64,000 bases of DNA, from contig CAZPVD010000007.1 of assembly GCA_964589935.1 (NCBI GenBank), forward strand, positions 153,699 to 217,698. Direction: 5' to 3'. This stretch comes from VHCN01 sp964589935 (GTDB lineage: Bacteria; Verrucomicrobiota; Verrucomicrobiia; Limisphaerales; VHCN01). A program made the translations under genes and the position numbers. Every line of letters starts with the position of its first letter. Position 1 is the first letter of the stretch. Under the pieces are notes generated by a model. The model did not search any database. It had not been told where the DNA came from and saw nothing but the letters and a program-made list of their open reading frames with translations. Below, piece by piece: positions 31,421 to 40,297 of the stretch.

Positions 31421-31825
31421 ATGGAAATTCAAATTGCCGCCCTCTGCGATTTCGCCGCTGATTATGGCGGCAAACTCTGCGCCATGGGAGTCTTCGACAC
31501 GATCGGCGCAGCCAAGTTTCCCATCAAGCATCCGCATTGCGCCATCGCGTTGCGCATCCTGTTCCGCGACGAGGACCGCGGCCGGCATAACCTCAAGTTC
31601 TCGCTCATTGATGAGGACGGGCGCAATTTGCTGCCCAAACTTGACGCCGCGATGGACGTGGCGCTGCCGGAGAATCTTTTCTTCGCCAGTAGCAACATGA
31701 TCTTCAACCTGCAAGGGCTTGAGTTCTCCCGGCCCGGGCAATACTCGATTGACATCACGCTCGACGGCTCAATGATCGCGCGCATCCCGCTGCAGGTGGT
31801 CGAGATCAAGCAGCCCGCCGCATGA
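31421..31825 (+). CDS. DUF6941-like protein
   Basis: The 134-residue protein begins MEIQIAALCDFAADYGGKLCAMGVFDTIGAAKFP, the recognisable front of the DUF6941 family, which starts with a short beta-strand, 'LCD', a 'GKL' turn and 'GxFDxI'. The rest is predicted beta-sandwich (CAIALRILFRDEDRGRHNL, ending YSIDITLDGSMIARIPLQV). Family members are small proteins of unknown function often encoded singly. The gene is 14 bp after the pseudouridine synthase gene and overlaps the start of the enolase-superfamily gene by 4 bp. Confidence 0.75.
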   Translation: MEIQIAALCDFAADYGGKLCAMGVFDTIGAAKFPIKHPHCAIALRILFRDEDRGRHNLKFSLIDEDGRNLLPKLDAAMDVALPENLFFASSNMIFNLQGLEFSRPGQYSIDITLDGSMIARIPLQVVEIKQPAA

Positions 31826-33243
31826 ACGTCCGTGTCCTCGGCGGCGACCTGCACACCACGCAGCTCCGCACGCGGATGCCGTTCAAATACGGCATCGCCA
31901 CGATGACGGAAATGCCGATGGTCTTCGTGCGGCTCGCGGTCGAAACCGGGCGCACACAGTCGGTCGGCGTTGCCGCGGATTTGCTTCCGCCGAAATGGTT
32001 CACGAAGGATCCAGCGCGCCCACTCGACGAGGAAATCACCGAAATGCTGCGCGTGGCCGAGCGCGCGGTCGCCTTCGCAAACGGCATGAGCGCGAAAACG
32101 CCGTTTGACCTTTGGCGAATGCTTTACGCCGCGCAAGCGCGCTGGGCTGAACAGGAGAAACTTCCGCCGCTGCTCGCGCACTTCGGCACGTCGCTCGTGG
32201 AACGCGCGGTCATCGAGTCCGTGTGCCGCGCCGCGGGCAGGCCGTTCGCGCAATTGCTGCGTGAGAACATTTTCGGCATCCGGCTCGGCGAGCTTCACGA
32301 GGAATTACGCGGCGTTGAACCGGCCGACCTTTTGCCGCCGTCGCCGCTGGCCCACATCATCGCGCGCCACACGGTCGGCCTCTCTGATCCGCTACGTGAT
32401 GCAGACATCGCACCGGCGGAGCGCGTCAACGACGGCCTGCCGCAATCGCTCGCCGCATGCATCCTGCACTACGGGCTGCGGCACTTCAAAATCAAGGTCA
32501 ACGGCAACCTCGAACGCGACCTCACGCGACTGCACAGCGTGGCAGAAGTCATTCAACAGAATGTCGCCGGCGACTTCGCGTTCACGCTCGACGGCAACGA
32601 GCAGTTCAAGTCATTCGCGGAGTTTCGCGTGTTCTGGGAAGCCGTGACGGCGAGCGAAAAGCTGAAGGAATTTTTGCAACGGCTCATGTTTGTCGAGCAA
32701 CCGGTGCATCGCGCGGACGCGTTGAAGCCGGAGGCCGGCGCGGCGCTGAAAGTGTGGCCCGAGCGGCCGCCATTCATCATTGATGAAAGCGACGGCGAGA
32801 TCGGGAGCCTGCCGGCGGCGCTTGCGCTCGGTTACAACGGCACGAGCCACAAGAACTGCAAGGGCGTGTTCAAGGGCGTCGCCAACCGGTGCCTCCTGCT
32901 CCGCCGCGCGGCGCGTGGCGAGCGCTGCATCATGAGCGGCGAGGATTTGTGTAACGTCGGGCCGGTCGCGCTATTGCAAGACCTCGCGCTGTGCGCGGCG
33001 CTCGGCATCGAGAGCGTCGAGCGCAACGGCCATCACTATAACGCGGGCCTGTCGCAATTTCCAAACCCCGTGCAGGAGCAGGTGCTCAAGATGCACGGCG
33101 ATTTGTATCATCGCAGCGACGCGGGCTGGCCGACGCTGACAATTCACAACGGAAACATTTCTCTCACCTCGGTGAACGGCTCGCCGTTTGGCGTGCGATT
33201 CCTAGTGGATGTGGCGCAGTTCACAAAAACCGGAGCGAACTGA
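31822..33243 (+). CDS. Divergent enolase-superfamily protein (mandelate racemase-like)
   Basis: The 473-residue protein contains an elongated enolase-superfamily barrel. HFKIKVNG gives the K-x-K catalytic lysine motif, FTLDGNEQ the first metal Asp, LMFVEQPV the Glu, PFIIDESDGE the third acidic ligand and NGTSHKNCKGVFKG the opposite-face lysine. This set is typical of the muconate-lactonizing / dipeptide epimerase side of the superfamily. At 473 residues it is longer than usual (about 370), with extra sequence around 60-200. Substrate unknown. Its ATG overlaps the previous stop (ATGA), indicating translational coupling with the DUF6941-like gene. Confidence 0.78.
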   Translation: MNVRVLGGDLHTTQLRTRMPFKYGIATMTEMPMVFVRLAVETGRTQSVGVAADLLPPKWFTKDPARPLDEEITEMLRVAERAVAFANGMSAKTPFDLWRMLYAAQARWAEQEKLPPLLAHFGTSLVERAVIESVCRAAGRPFAQLLRENIFGIRLGELHEELRGVEPADLLPPSPLAHIIARHTVGLSDPLRDADIAPAERVNDGLPQSLAACILHYGLRHFKIKVNGNLERDLTRLHSVAEVIQQNVAGDFAFTLDGNEQFKSFAEFRVFWEAVTASEKLKEFLQRLMFVEQPVHRADALKPEAGAALKVWPERPPFIIDESDGEIGSLPAALALGYNGTSHKNCKGVFKGVANRCLLLRRAARGERCIMSGEDLCNVGPVALLQDLALCAALGIESVERNGHHYNAGLSQFPNPVQEQVLKMHGDLYHRSDAGWPTLTIHNGNISLTSVNGSPFGVRFLVDVAQFTKTGAN

Positions 33244-33257
33244 GCCGGTAACGCGCG

Positions 33258-35567
33258 TCACTTTGCGGGCTTCTTCTTCTGCGGCGGCATCGGTGTCCCC
33301 GGCGGAAGCATCCCGGGCCGCGGCGGAATCGCGGCGCTGGCTTCCTGCTGGCGCAGAAATTCCTCCGTCGTTTCGGAAAACATCCTGATGTTGCGCTGAA
33401 AACTGACGGTCTTCAGCGCGGGCAGCTTGCGCAGCAGGGAGAAGTCCTTCACGTTTGGCGGCACGCCGAGGGTGATGAGGTTCGTGCACTGGCGGAGCGG
33501 ACCGAGGTCGGTGACCTCGGTGCAACCGATGAGGTCGAGCTGGCGCAACGGCATTCCTGAGACAGGCGAGAGGTCGCGGACTTTAGTGTCGCGGAGCACG
33601 AGGGTTTCAAGCTGCATTCCGCGCAACGGATCGAGATCGCTGACTTCTGTTTCGGAGGCCTCCAAGTGCGTCAACGGCATCTCGCGCAGCGGATCGAGAC
33701 TCGCCACGCGCGTGCGCGAGCAGGCGAGCTGGCTCAAGCCCATGCCTTCGAGCGGACCGAGGTTGACGATGCGCGTGCCCTCCACGTCGAGTCTCTCGAT
33801 CGGCATGGCCTTGAGCGACGTGAGGTCGTCAATGGGCAGCCCGCGGAGGTCGAGCCTGAAGCGCCCGCTCGGCAGCAACTCCATCCGGCGCGGCTGGATG
33901 CCCGAGGCGGCGAGCCTGGCCTTCCAGACCTTGTTGAGCACTTCGCCGTCCTTGAGAAGGAAGCGGTTCAAATAAAGAGCCTCGGCGGAGCGGCCCTGCT
34001 TGACGAGTTCATTGTTGAAGGACTTGAGCGCCTCGGCCGGCCAGTCGGCGCCATCCTTTGTTTTTTGCTTCAGCTCGTCGCAGAGTCGCAGGTTGATCTG
34101 CGCCCGGCGGCTGGCGGGATCAATCCCAAGCACCTTCGCATACACGGCGCGCGCGTCGTCGAGCCGGCGCATCGTCTGGAGGATGTTCGCCTTGGTAATC
34201 AGGAACTGCGCCTCGTTTGGTGAAAGCGCGAGCGCGAAATCAATCTTCTCCAGCGCGTCCGCGAGATCGGCCTGCTCGATGAGAGCGCGCGCCTGGTCGT
34301 GGAACGTCGGCGCCGTGGCGCGAAGCCGTTCGAGGCTGGCGCGGGCCTTGCGTTCGCCGGAAATGATTTCCGCCGCAAAGAAGCCGCTCAACGCCAAAAT
34401 GAGCACGACGGAAATCGCCAGTGTCTTGTGCCGCCGCACCAGCAGCAGCAACTGCCGCACGAGGCCCGCTTCCTCAGCACTCGTTGCGAAGCCGCTCTGA
34501 TACGCCGTGATGTCGCGTTGCAACTCGGCAACGCTCTGGTAGCGGCGCGACGGCGCGACCGCCATCGCCTTCATCACCACGGCCGAGAGCGCGTCAGGCA
34601 CGCGGCCGTCGGGCAGATGCCGCAGTTTCGCGTGTTCGAGCATCGGCTCCGCGTCGTCCGCAGTGTATCTGTCCGCCGATTTCGGGGCCGTCCTGACCTT
34701 GTTGTAGAGCGCGGGCGGCGCGATGTAACCGCGGCGGATGTTGCTGAGGACTTCCTGAAGCGTGCTGCCCGTGACGGGCCGGCTGAGGGTGAGAATGCTG
34801 TAAAGAATTCCGCCGAGCGAAAAAACATCCGTGCGCTCATCAAGGTCGTGGATGCGTCCCTCGGCCTGTTCCGGCGCCATGAAGTGCGGCGTGCCCATCA
34901 CCTCGCCTTCCATCGTCATTGCGTCTGCGAGCGAATCGCTGATGTTCCGCGACGAGGCTTCACCGAAACCCATCTCGCCGGAGGAATCTGAAGTGAATTC
35001 AGGCTGCGCCGTCGCGACGTGAGCGATGGGGCTGCCGGGCAAAATTTTGGCGAGGCCCCAGTCCATGACGAGCACTTCGCCGAAGTTGCCGAGCATGATG
35101 TTGTCCGGCTTCAAGTCCCGGTGAATCACGCCGCGCGAGTGCGCGAACGCGATGGCGTCGCAGACCTTTTGATAAACGACGAGCAACTGGTCGAGCGGAT
35201 AGCGCTTGATTGTGTCGGCATCGCCGGCGTGGATGCCTTGCAGCACGTCGCGCAGCGTGACGCCGTGGACGAGCTTCATCGTGTAGTAAGGCTGGCCGAC
35301 AGAGTCCACTGCAAGCTCGTGGATGGGCACGATGTTTGGGTGTTCAAGCTGGCCGAGCACGTGCGCCTCCTGAATGAAGCGCCGCAAACTCTCCGGGCTG
35401 GCCTGCGTGCCCCGCAGCACGACCTTCATCGCCACCGTGCGGTTGAGTTTTTCGTCCTCGGCCTTCAGCACCGCGCCCATGCCGCCGCGCGCGATGATGT
35501 CGCCAAACCGATACGCCTGCGCGCCGCGCAGCTCGTCGGGAATGACGTTGTGCAGGTCGGTGTTCAT
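33258..35567 (-). CDS. Serine/threonine protein kinase with TM, TPR and leucine-rich repeats
   Basis: The 769-residue protein has an N-terminal PknB-type kinase domain (residues 20-290): glycine loop IIARGGMGAV, Lys 48 in VAMKV, HRDLKPDN (149-156), DWGLAK (169-174) where most kinases have DFG, and MAPEQAEG. One transmembrane segment lies near 390-410 (ISVVLILALSGFFAAEI). Residues about 420-530 look like TPR helices (ALSPNEAQFLITKANILQ). From about 560 to 740 there are LRRs built around LDPLRxMPLxxL units. The C-terminus is Pro/Lys-rich. The repeats would sense or bind proteins outside the membrane. It stands alone, convergent with the enolase-like gene. Confidence 0.9.
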   Translation of the reverse strand: MNTDLHNVIPDELRGAQAYRFGDIIARGGMGAVLKAEDEKLNRTVAMKVVLRGTQASPESLRRFIQEAHVLGQLEHPNIVPIHELAVDSVGQPYYTMKLVHGVTLRDVLQGIHAGDADTIKRYPLDQLLVVYQKVCDAIAFAHSRGVIHRDLKPDNIMLGNFGEVLVMDWGLAKILPGSPIAHVATAQPEFTSDSSGEMGFGEASSRNISDSLADAMTMEGEVMGTPHFMAPEQAEGRIHDLDERTDVFSLGGILYSILTLSRPVTGSTLQEVLSNIRRGYIAPPALYNKVRTAPKSADRYTADDAEPMLEHAKLRHLPDGRVPDALSAVVMKAMAVAPSRRYQSVAELQRDITAYQSGFATSAEEAGLVRQLLLLVRRHKTLAISVVLILALSGFFAAEIISGERKARASLERLRATAPTFHDQARALIEQADLADALEKIDFALALSPNEAQFLITKANILQTMRRLDDARAVYAKVLGIDPASRRAQINLRLCDELKQKTKDGADWPAEALKSFNNELVKQGRSAEALYLNRFLLKDGEVLNKVWKARLAASGIQPRRMELLPSGRFRLDLRGLPIDDLTSLKAMPIERLDVEGTRIVNLGPLEGMGLSQLACSRTRVASLDPLREMPLTHLEASETEVSDLDPLRGMQLETLVLRDTKVRDLSPVSGMPLRQLDLIGCTEVTDLGPLRQCTNLITLGVPPNVKDFSLLRKLPALKTVSFQRNIRMFSETTEEFLRQQEASAAIPPRPGMLPPGTPMPPQKKKPAK

Positions 35568-35655
35568 GGCGTGCCGCCAAGATAGACGCCAAGGGACGGG
35601 GAAATTTTAGAAAACAATGCGAATTTCTTCGGCAACGGAAAGAGCACTGCCTGCT

Positions 35656-36501
35656 TCAAACGCGCGATGTGGCCACTTCGGGCCGGCTCGCAAGGATCAT
35701 CATGTCCTGGAAAGCGCCGGTGAACTTCTTCCGCTGCGAGACGAACGCCTCGATGTCATAAGTGAAGCCCGCGTCCTCGATCATTTTCAAGAAGCGGCTC
35801 AACTCCGGCTTCGCGCCGCCGATGCGATGGTGATACTCGACGGCCATGCGCTGGATGCGCGCGATTTTGCCTGTCGCGATGAGGTCGTCCATGATGTCCC
35901 ACTCCGCGCCCTCGACATCAAGCTTGAACAAATCCACGTCGCCCGTGATGTAGTCGGAGAGCTTCACGAGCCTAACCTTGATTTCCTGCGCGTCCGCCGA
36001 GCGGCTGCCGTGGATGCTGCTCAACGGCGAGAAGCCCGGATTCACGAAGAAGGAAATCTCGCCTGCCGACTTGCCGCACGCCGCTTGCACGAGCGTCACG
36101 TCCTTCAAACCGTTTTCCGTGACGTGGCGTTCGAGGTGTTGAAAACAACTTGGGTTCGGCTCGAAGCACGTGATGCGCGCGCCGGGCCAGCGCAGTTTGA
36201 AGTAAAGCGTCGCGAAGCCGAGGTTCGCGCCGCAGTCCACGATCACCGGGTCGGGTCGGTCCAGCGGCACGAGGTAGTCTTGCTTCACGAAGACTTCCTC
36301 GAAGAGAAAGCCCAGCTCCTCGCGGTTGTGCGCGTGCAGCGTGAGCGGGCCGAGCCGCGCGGAAAGCGGGCTGTTCTCCGGGGCGAATTGGAGCGAGAGC
36401 CAGCACTTGAATAACGCGCCTGCGCCGGGTGGCGCGTCCTTGAGGCGCAAAATGCGCCGAGCGTCGCGGAGAAAGCGGATGGGCGAAAGCAGCGCGCTCA
36501 T
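35656..36501 (-). CDS. FkbM-family methyltransferase
   Basis: The 281-residue protein shows the FkbM core: VIVDCGANLGFATLYFKL (SAM-binding motif), ITCFEPNPSCFQHLERHV, VTLVQAACGKSAGEISFFV, and VDLFKLDVEGAEWDIMDDL, the family signature. FkbM enzymes O-methylate sugars or small molecules; in polysaccharide clusters they often methylate a sugar residue. It ends the minus-strand polysaccharide cluster and overlaps the preceding glycosyltransferase gene by four bases. I chose the ATG at 36501; the longer frame has no family similarity. Confidence 0.9.
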   Translation of the reverse strand: MSALLSPIRFLRDARRILRLKDAPPGAGALFKCWLSLQFAPENSPLSARLGPLTLHAHNREELGFLFEEVFVKQDYLVPLDRPDPVIVDCGANLGFATLYFKLRWPGARITCFEPNPSCFQHLERHVTENGLKDVTLVQAACGKSAGEISFFVNPGFSPLSSIHGSRSADAQEIKVRLVKLSDYITGDVDLFKLDVEGAEWDIMDDLIATGKIARIQRMAVEYHHRIGGAKPELSRFLKMIEDAGFTYDIEAFVSQRKKFTGAFQDMMILASRPEVATSRV

Positions 36502-37799
36502 GCGTAAAGGTCCGGCGTGCCGATCTCGATACCGAAGCGTTTGCGGATATCGTCGTAGCTTGGCTTCATGCGCTGCTTGTCGGCCTCGCTCAGAAGCAGC
36601 GGGTCGGGCCGCCAGTGGAACGGCGCGAGATCCACTGTCCACTGCTGGCCGGCGGCGAGCATCGCCTGCTTCACCGCCGCGTTGAGCTTCGCGCTGCTGC
36701 CGTGGCAGTGGATTTGATTTTCCTCGACCCATTTTCGCGGCGAAAAGTTCCGTGAGCTCGCAATGAAATCCATCAATTGCGACGCAAGGTCCTTGTGCAG
36801 AAGAAACCGGCCCGTCTGCGAGTTGATGAACTGGCGCGAGCCGACCTCGGCATCCGCAAACATGCCGACCGGCGTGCCGGCGAACATGCTCTCAACGATG
36901 GCGACGCACGAGCCTTCACGCAGCGAGAGGATGAGGCTGATCTTCGCGCGGGCGAGCGTGTCGAACAACTCGGCGTCGGACACGTTCTGGCGCAATTCGA
37001 TGCGGTCCACCACGCCGTAGGCCGCGGCTTCGGCGAGCAGCACGTCGCGCGTGCGTTTGCCGTTGTGCTGGCCGATAAGGACAACCTTCAGCGACTTGGG
37101 CATGTCGCGCAGCGCCTTGAAGAGCGTGAAGTGCCGCTTGTATTTGCCGAAGTTCGCCAGCATCACGATGTCTATGTCCTTCTTCTCGAACGGCACAGGC
37201 TTGTAGAAGGCGGGGTTGACCCAGCTCGAACACAGCAGCGGCACGGTGACGTAGTTCGACGACTGGCGCGGGATGACCTCGGCGTCGTTTGGGTCGCTCA
37301 AGTGCGAGATGACCGGGCCGTTTGCCACCGCAGGCAGCACGTAGTTCACGAGCGCGTGCGGCGTGGCCCACACCGGCGAAAGGATGAGCGTGTATCGCTT
37401 TGTGAATTCGCCCACGTCGCAGTTCGCCACGAGACGCACCCACTGATACTCGAAGGAAATATAAACCGCGCCCTTCTCGCGCTCGCTGACGAACGGCTTG
37501 AGCACGACGGCTTTCTCGACGCGGTTGTTCTGCGCGCCCGGCTCGAATTCGCGCCAGTAAATTTTCCTGCCGTCGAGCAGCTTCACGAGGCGTCCGATCT
37601 CGCGCTCGATTTCGAGCAGAAGCGGCTTGTTCGTCGCGAGGCGCGCGGCGTCGCAGAGATGGGCAACGGCGCGCGCGATCGTCTGCGGGTCCGCCGGATC
37701 GGGCCGCGGTGCGGTCACGAGTTTGAACTGGCAGAGCGACCAGCGGACGGCGGCGCTGTAACGCAGCCGGTCCTCCAGCTCGATGAAAAACGGGGACAT
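36498..37799 (-). CDS. Glycosyltransferase, GT-B fold
   Basis: The 433-residue protein has a GT-B C-terminal half: DIDIVMLANFGKYKRHFTLFKALRDM, LKVVLIGQHNGKRTRD, VDRIELRQNVSDAELFDTLARAKI and SLREGSCVAIVESMFAGTPVGMF, the donor nucleotide-sugar site of family 4-like enzymes. The N-terminal half is less conserved (acceptor side). It would add a sugar to a lipid-linked polysaccharide at the cytoplasmic face. Its start codon overlaps the stop of the next glycosyltransferase by one base and its stop overlaps the FkbM gene, so these are tightly coupled. Confidence 0.87.
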   Translation of the reverse strand: MSPFFIELEDRLRYSAAVRWSLCQFKLVTAPRPDPADPQTIARAVAHLCDAARLATNKPLLLEIEREIGRLVKLLDGRKIYWREFEPGAQNNRVEKAVVLKPFVSEREKGAVYISFEYQWVRLVANCDVGEFTKRYTLILSPVWATPHALVNYVLPAVANGPVISHLSDPNDAEVIPRQSSNYVTVPLLCSSWVNPAFYKPVPFEKKDIDIVMLANFGKYKRHFTLFKALRDMPKSLKVVLIGQHNGKRTRDVLLAEAAAYGVVDRIELRQNVSDAELFDTLARAKISLILSLREGSCVAIVESMFAGTPVGMFADAEVGSRQFINSQTGRFLLHKDLASQLMDFIASSRNFSPRKWVEENQIHCHGSSAKLNAAVKQAMLAAGQQWTVDLAPFHWRPDPLLLSEADKQRMKPSYDDIRKRFGIEIGTPDLYA

Positions 37800-39061
37800 T
37801 ACTGCGCGCCTCCCTTCACGGCACTGCGTCCGCGCTGTGCGACTTCGTGGCAATACGTCTCAAACACGGCCGTGATGCTTTCCCAACTGAATTGCTTTTC
37901 CACAAGAGAGCGGGCATTCGCGCCAACCTTCTCGCGCAAGTCGCGGCTGTCGAACAGCGCGCCGATCTCGCGCACGAAATCCGCAGGATTGTCCGCGAGC
38001 AGAATGTGTTCACCGTGCGTGACAGGCAATCCCTCGGCGCCGATGCGCGTCGAGACGCAGGGAATCCCGGTGGCCATTGCCTCAAAAATCTTGATGCGCG
38101 TGCCGCCGCCGACGCGCAGCGGGACGATCATCAATTCACTTTCGTTCAGGAACTGTCGCACGTCGTCCACGGTGCCGGTCACGCGCACGAAGTCGTGCCG
38201 TCGCGCGAGGTCCTTCACGCGCTGGATCGGGTTGCGGCCGATGACGGTGACGGTCAGATCGGGATATTTTTGCTTCAATGCCGGCATCATGTCCTCGACG
38301 AACCACATCATCGCGTCCACGTTCGGCATCCAGTCCATCGAGCCGAGGAAGGCGACGGAGCGCGGCTTGCGCGGCGTGTTCACAGGCTTGAAATGCTCGA
38401 TGTCCACGCCCGTGGGCACGGCGCCGAGGACGTTCTTCAACCCGTAATCCTTTCGCATCAGCTCGCAATCCGGCTCGGACACGGCGACGACGGCCGTGAC
38501 GGATTCGCACGCTTCCTTTTCAAAGGATTGCATTCGGCGCCACTGGCCCTTGTAGAAGCGGCGTTTGAAAAAGTTCACCTCGGTCTCGTAGTGGCGCTTC
38601 CAGATAAGGGCCTCGACGTTGTGCTGGAAGAGCAGCACCGGCGTGCGCACGAAGCGCCCGAGGCCGGGCAGGTTCACCGCCGGCGTGAGGAAGTCGCACA
38701 CGATGAGGTCGTGCTTGTGATGCTCGTCGGACTCGGAGATGTGCGCCTCCATGAACGTCGAGCGATACTTGTCAATGATGTAGGGCCGCGGCGAGAAGCA
38801 CACGTCGTTGATGACCTCGGCGTAAAATTTCCACGAGTATTTCGGCGTCTCGCGCCAGTGAACCCAAATCTGGTCATGCGAATACTGCCATGCTTCCCGG
38901 GTGACCGTTTCCGGCGACAGTTCCGGCAGCAGCGACAGATAGGTGACACGATGCCGCTTGCGCATCTCGCGCAGCATGTTGAGCGTGCGGATTTTTCCGC
39001 CCGTGTCCGCCGGATGCAGCGGGCCGGTCTTGAGCCACAGAATGCGCAGAGGGTCGTTCAC
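37799..39061 (-). CDS. Glycosyltransferase family 4, Stp1-like
   Basis: The 420-residue protein begins LRILWLKTGPLHPADTGGKIRTLNMLREM, close to the Stp1-type sugar transferases associated with exopolysaccharide/PEP-CTERM systems. The C-terminal half has VAFLGSMDWMPNVDAM, LTVTVIGRNP, VRVTGTVDDVRQFLNES and LRVGGGTRIKIFEAMATGIP with the Glu of the GT-B donor site. It overlaps the ABC ATPase gene by 4 bp and the next transferase by 1 bp. It should transfer a sugar to the growing surface polysaccharide in the cytoplasm. The exact sugar cannot be told. Confidence 0.9.
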   Translation of the reverse strand: MNDPLRILWLKTGPLHPADTGGKIRTLNMLREMRKRHRVTYLSLLPELSPETVTREAWQYSHDQIWVHWRETPKYSWKFYAEVINDVCFSPRPYIIDKYRSTFMEAHISESDEHHKHDLIVCDFLTPAVNLPGLGRFVRTPVLLFQHNVEALIWKRHYETEVNFFKRRFYKGQWRRMQSFEKEACESVTAVVAVSEPDCELMRKDYGLKNVLGAVPTGVDIEHFKPVNTPRKPRSVAFLGSMDWMPNVDAMMWFVEDMMPALKQKYPDLTVTVIGRNPIQRVKDLARRHDFVRVTGTVDDVRQFLNESELMIVPLRVGGGTRIKIFEAMATGIPCVSTRIGAEGLPVTHGEHILLADNPADFVREIGALFDSRDLREKVGANARSLVEKQFSWESITAVFETYCHEVAQRGRSAVKGGAQ

Positions 39062-40296
39062 GCGGCGCCTCCATTTCCGTCGCTTGATTTGAATTCGTAG
39101 TTCAATTCCGTGAGCCCGCGATACACCGCCTGATACGGCACGTTGCCGCCCGCGTCCGACGCGCTCGCGACTGTAATGCCCGCCAGGTCGTGAAAGTCGC
39201 CGTCATACTGCGTGCAACCGGCGAAGAGGCCAATTCGATAATCGCCCTCGACGAGCGGAAACGCGCGGATCGTGCCCGTGACGCGATGCGGTTTGCCCTT
39301 CTTCAACGCCGCAGGCTCGCGACCGCGCAAATCAAGGATGGCCACGCGCGTTCCATAAACCGAATAAATCAGCACCGCGAGATGCGTGAGTGAAGTGTCC
39401 TCCTTTGCGGCGAGTTCGATTTCGAACTGCAACGATTCGCCACTCGTCACCGGATTCGGCGTGAATTCGAGCTCATGCAACTCCAGCACGCGGCCAAGCG
39501 GGATCGCGTCGCCGCCGGTGCGCAGGCTGCGCGATTTCACCTCGCCGAGGTAGGCGTTGACCTGCTCCGCCACGCTGCCGCAGCCGATGACGCGGCCCTG
39601 CTTCAAGTGCAGGCAGCGACCGCACAAAACCTGCACCGCGCTCATGTTGTGGCTGACGAACAGCACCGTGCGGCCCTGTTTTTGCGCGACATCCTGCATC
39701 TTGCCGAGGCATTTGTTTTGAAACGCCGCGTCGCCGACCGCGAGCACCTCGTCCACGACGAGTATCTCCGGCTCGAGATGCGCCGCAACCGCGAAGGCCA
39801 GCCGCACATACATGCCGGAGCTGTAGCGCTTCACCGGCGTGTCGAGGAACTTCTCGACCTCGGAGAACGCGACGATCTCGTCGAACTTCTGCTGAATCTC
39901 CGCCTTCGTCATGCCGAGGATGACGCCGTTGAGAAAAATATTTTCGCGTCCGGTGAGTTCGGGATGAAAACCCGTGCCGACTTCGAGCAGGCTCGCGAGG
40001 CGTCCGCGGATGCGAATCTCTCCCTCCGTCGGCTCGGTGATTTGCGAAAGCACCTTGAGCAGCGTGGACTTGCCCGCGCCGTTGCGGCCGATGACGCCGA
40101 TGACCTCGCCGGGTTGCACATCGAACGAAACATCCTTCAGCGCCCAGAACGAAGTTTCTCCGGCTTGCTCGCTCTGCTTTCCGCGCAGCAGCGAACTCGC
40201 GGCGTCCACGATCTGGTCGCGCAGCGTGTCGTGCCGCGCGCTGCCGAGCGTGTAGCGCTTGCTCAGGTTGCGGACGCTGATGATGGGCGAGGACAT
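39058..40296 (-). CDS. Polysaccharide ABC exporter ATP-binding protein (Wzt-like)
   Basis: The 412-residue ATPase has Walker A GRNGAGKSTLL, the Q-loop region QITEPTEGEIRIRGRLASLL with the EVGTGFHPELTGRENI motif typical of Wzt/TagH exporters, signature VKRYSSGMYVRLAFAVAAHL and Walker B ILVVDEVLAVGD. A C-terminal domain of about 150 residues (from EFTPNPVTSGESLQFEIELA) is the Wzt carbohydrate-binding beta-sandwich that recognises a terminal sugar modification. With the permease gene 1 bp upstream it forms an O-antigen/capsule-type exporter at the inner membrane. Confidence 0.94.
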   Translation of the reverse strand: MSSPIISVRNLSKRYTLGSARHDTLRDQIVDAASSLLRGKQSEQAGETSFWALKDVSFDVQPGEVIGVIGRNGAGKSTLLKVLSQITEPTEGEIRIRGRLASLLEVGTGFHPELTGRENIFLNGVILGMTKAEIQQKFDEIVAFSEVEKFLDTPVKRYSSGMYVRLAFAVAAHLEPEILVVDEVLAVGDAAFQNKCLGKMQDVAQKQGRTVLFVSHNMSAVQVLCGRCLHLKQGRVIGCGSVAEQVNAYLGEVKSRSLRTGGDAIPLGRVLELHELEFTPNPVTSGESLQFEIELAAKEDTSLTHLAVLIYSVYGTRVAILDLRGREPAALKKGKPHRVTGTIRAFPLVEGDYRIGLFAGCTQYDGDFHDLAGITVASASDAGGNVPYQAVYRGLTELNYEFKSSDGNGGAA

Positions 40297-40297
40297 C

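Noticed and set aside
36777..38447. 556-codon plus-strand frame opposite the two glycosyltransferase genes.
   Set aside because: Antisense shadow; both minus-strand proteins show clear GT-B motifs and overlapping start/stop codons.
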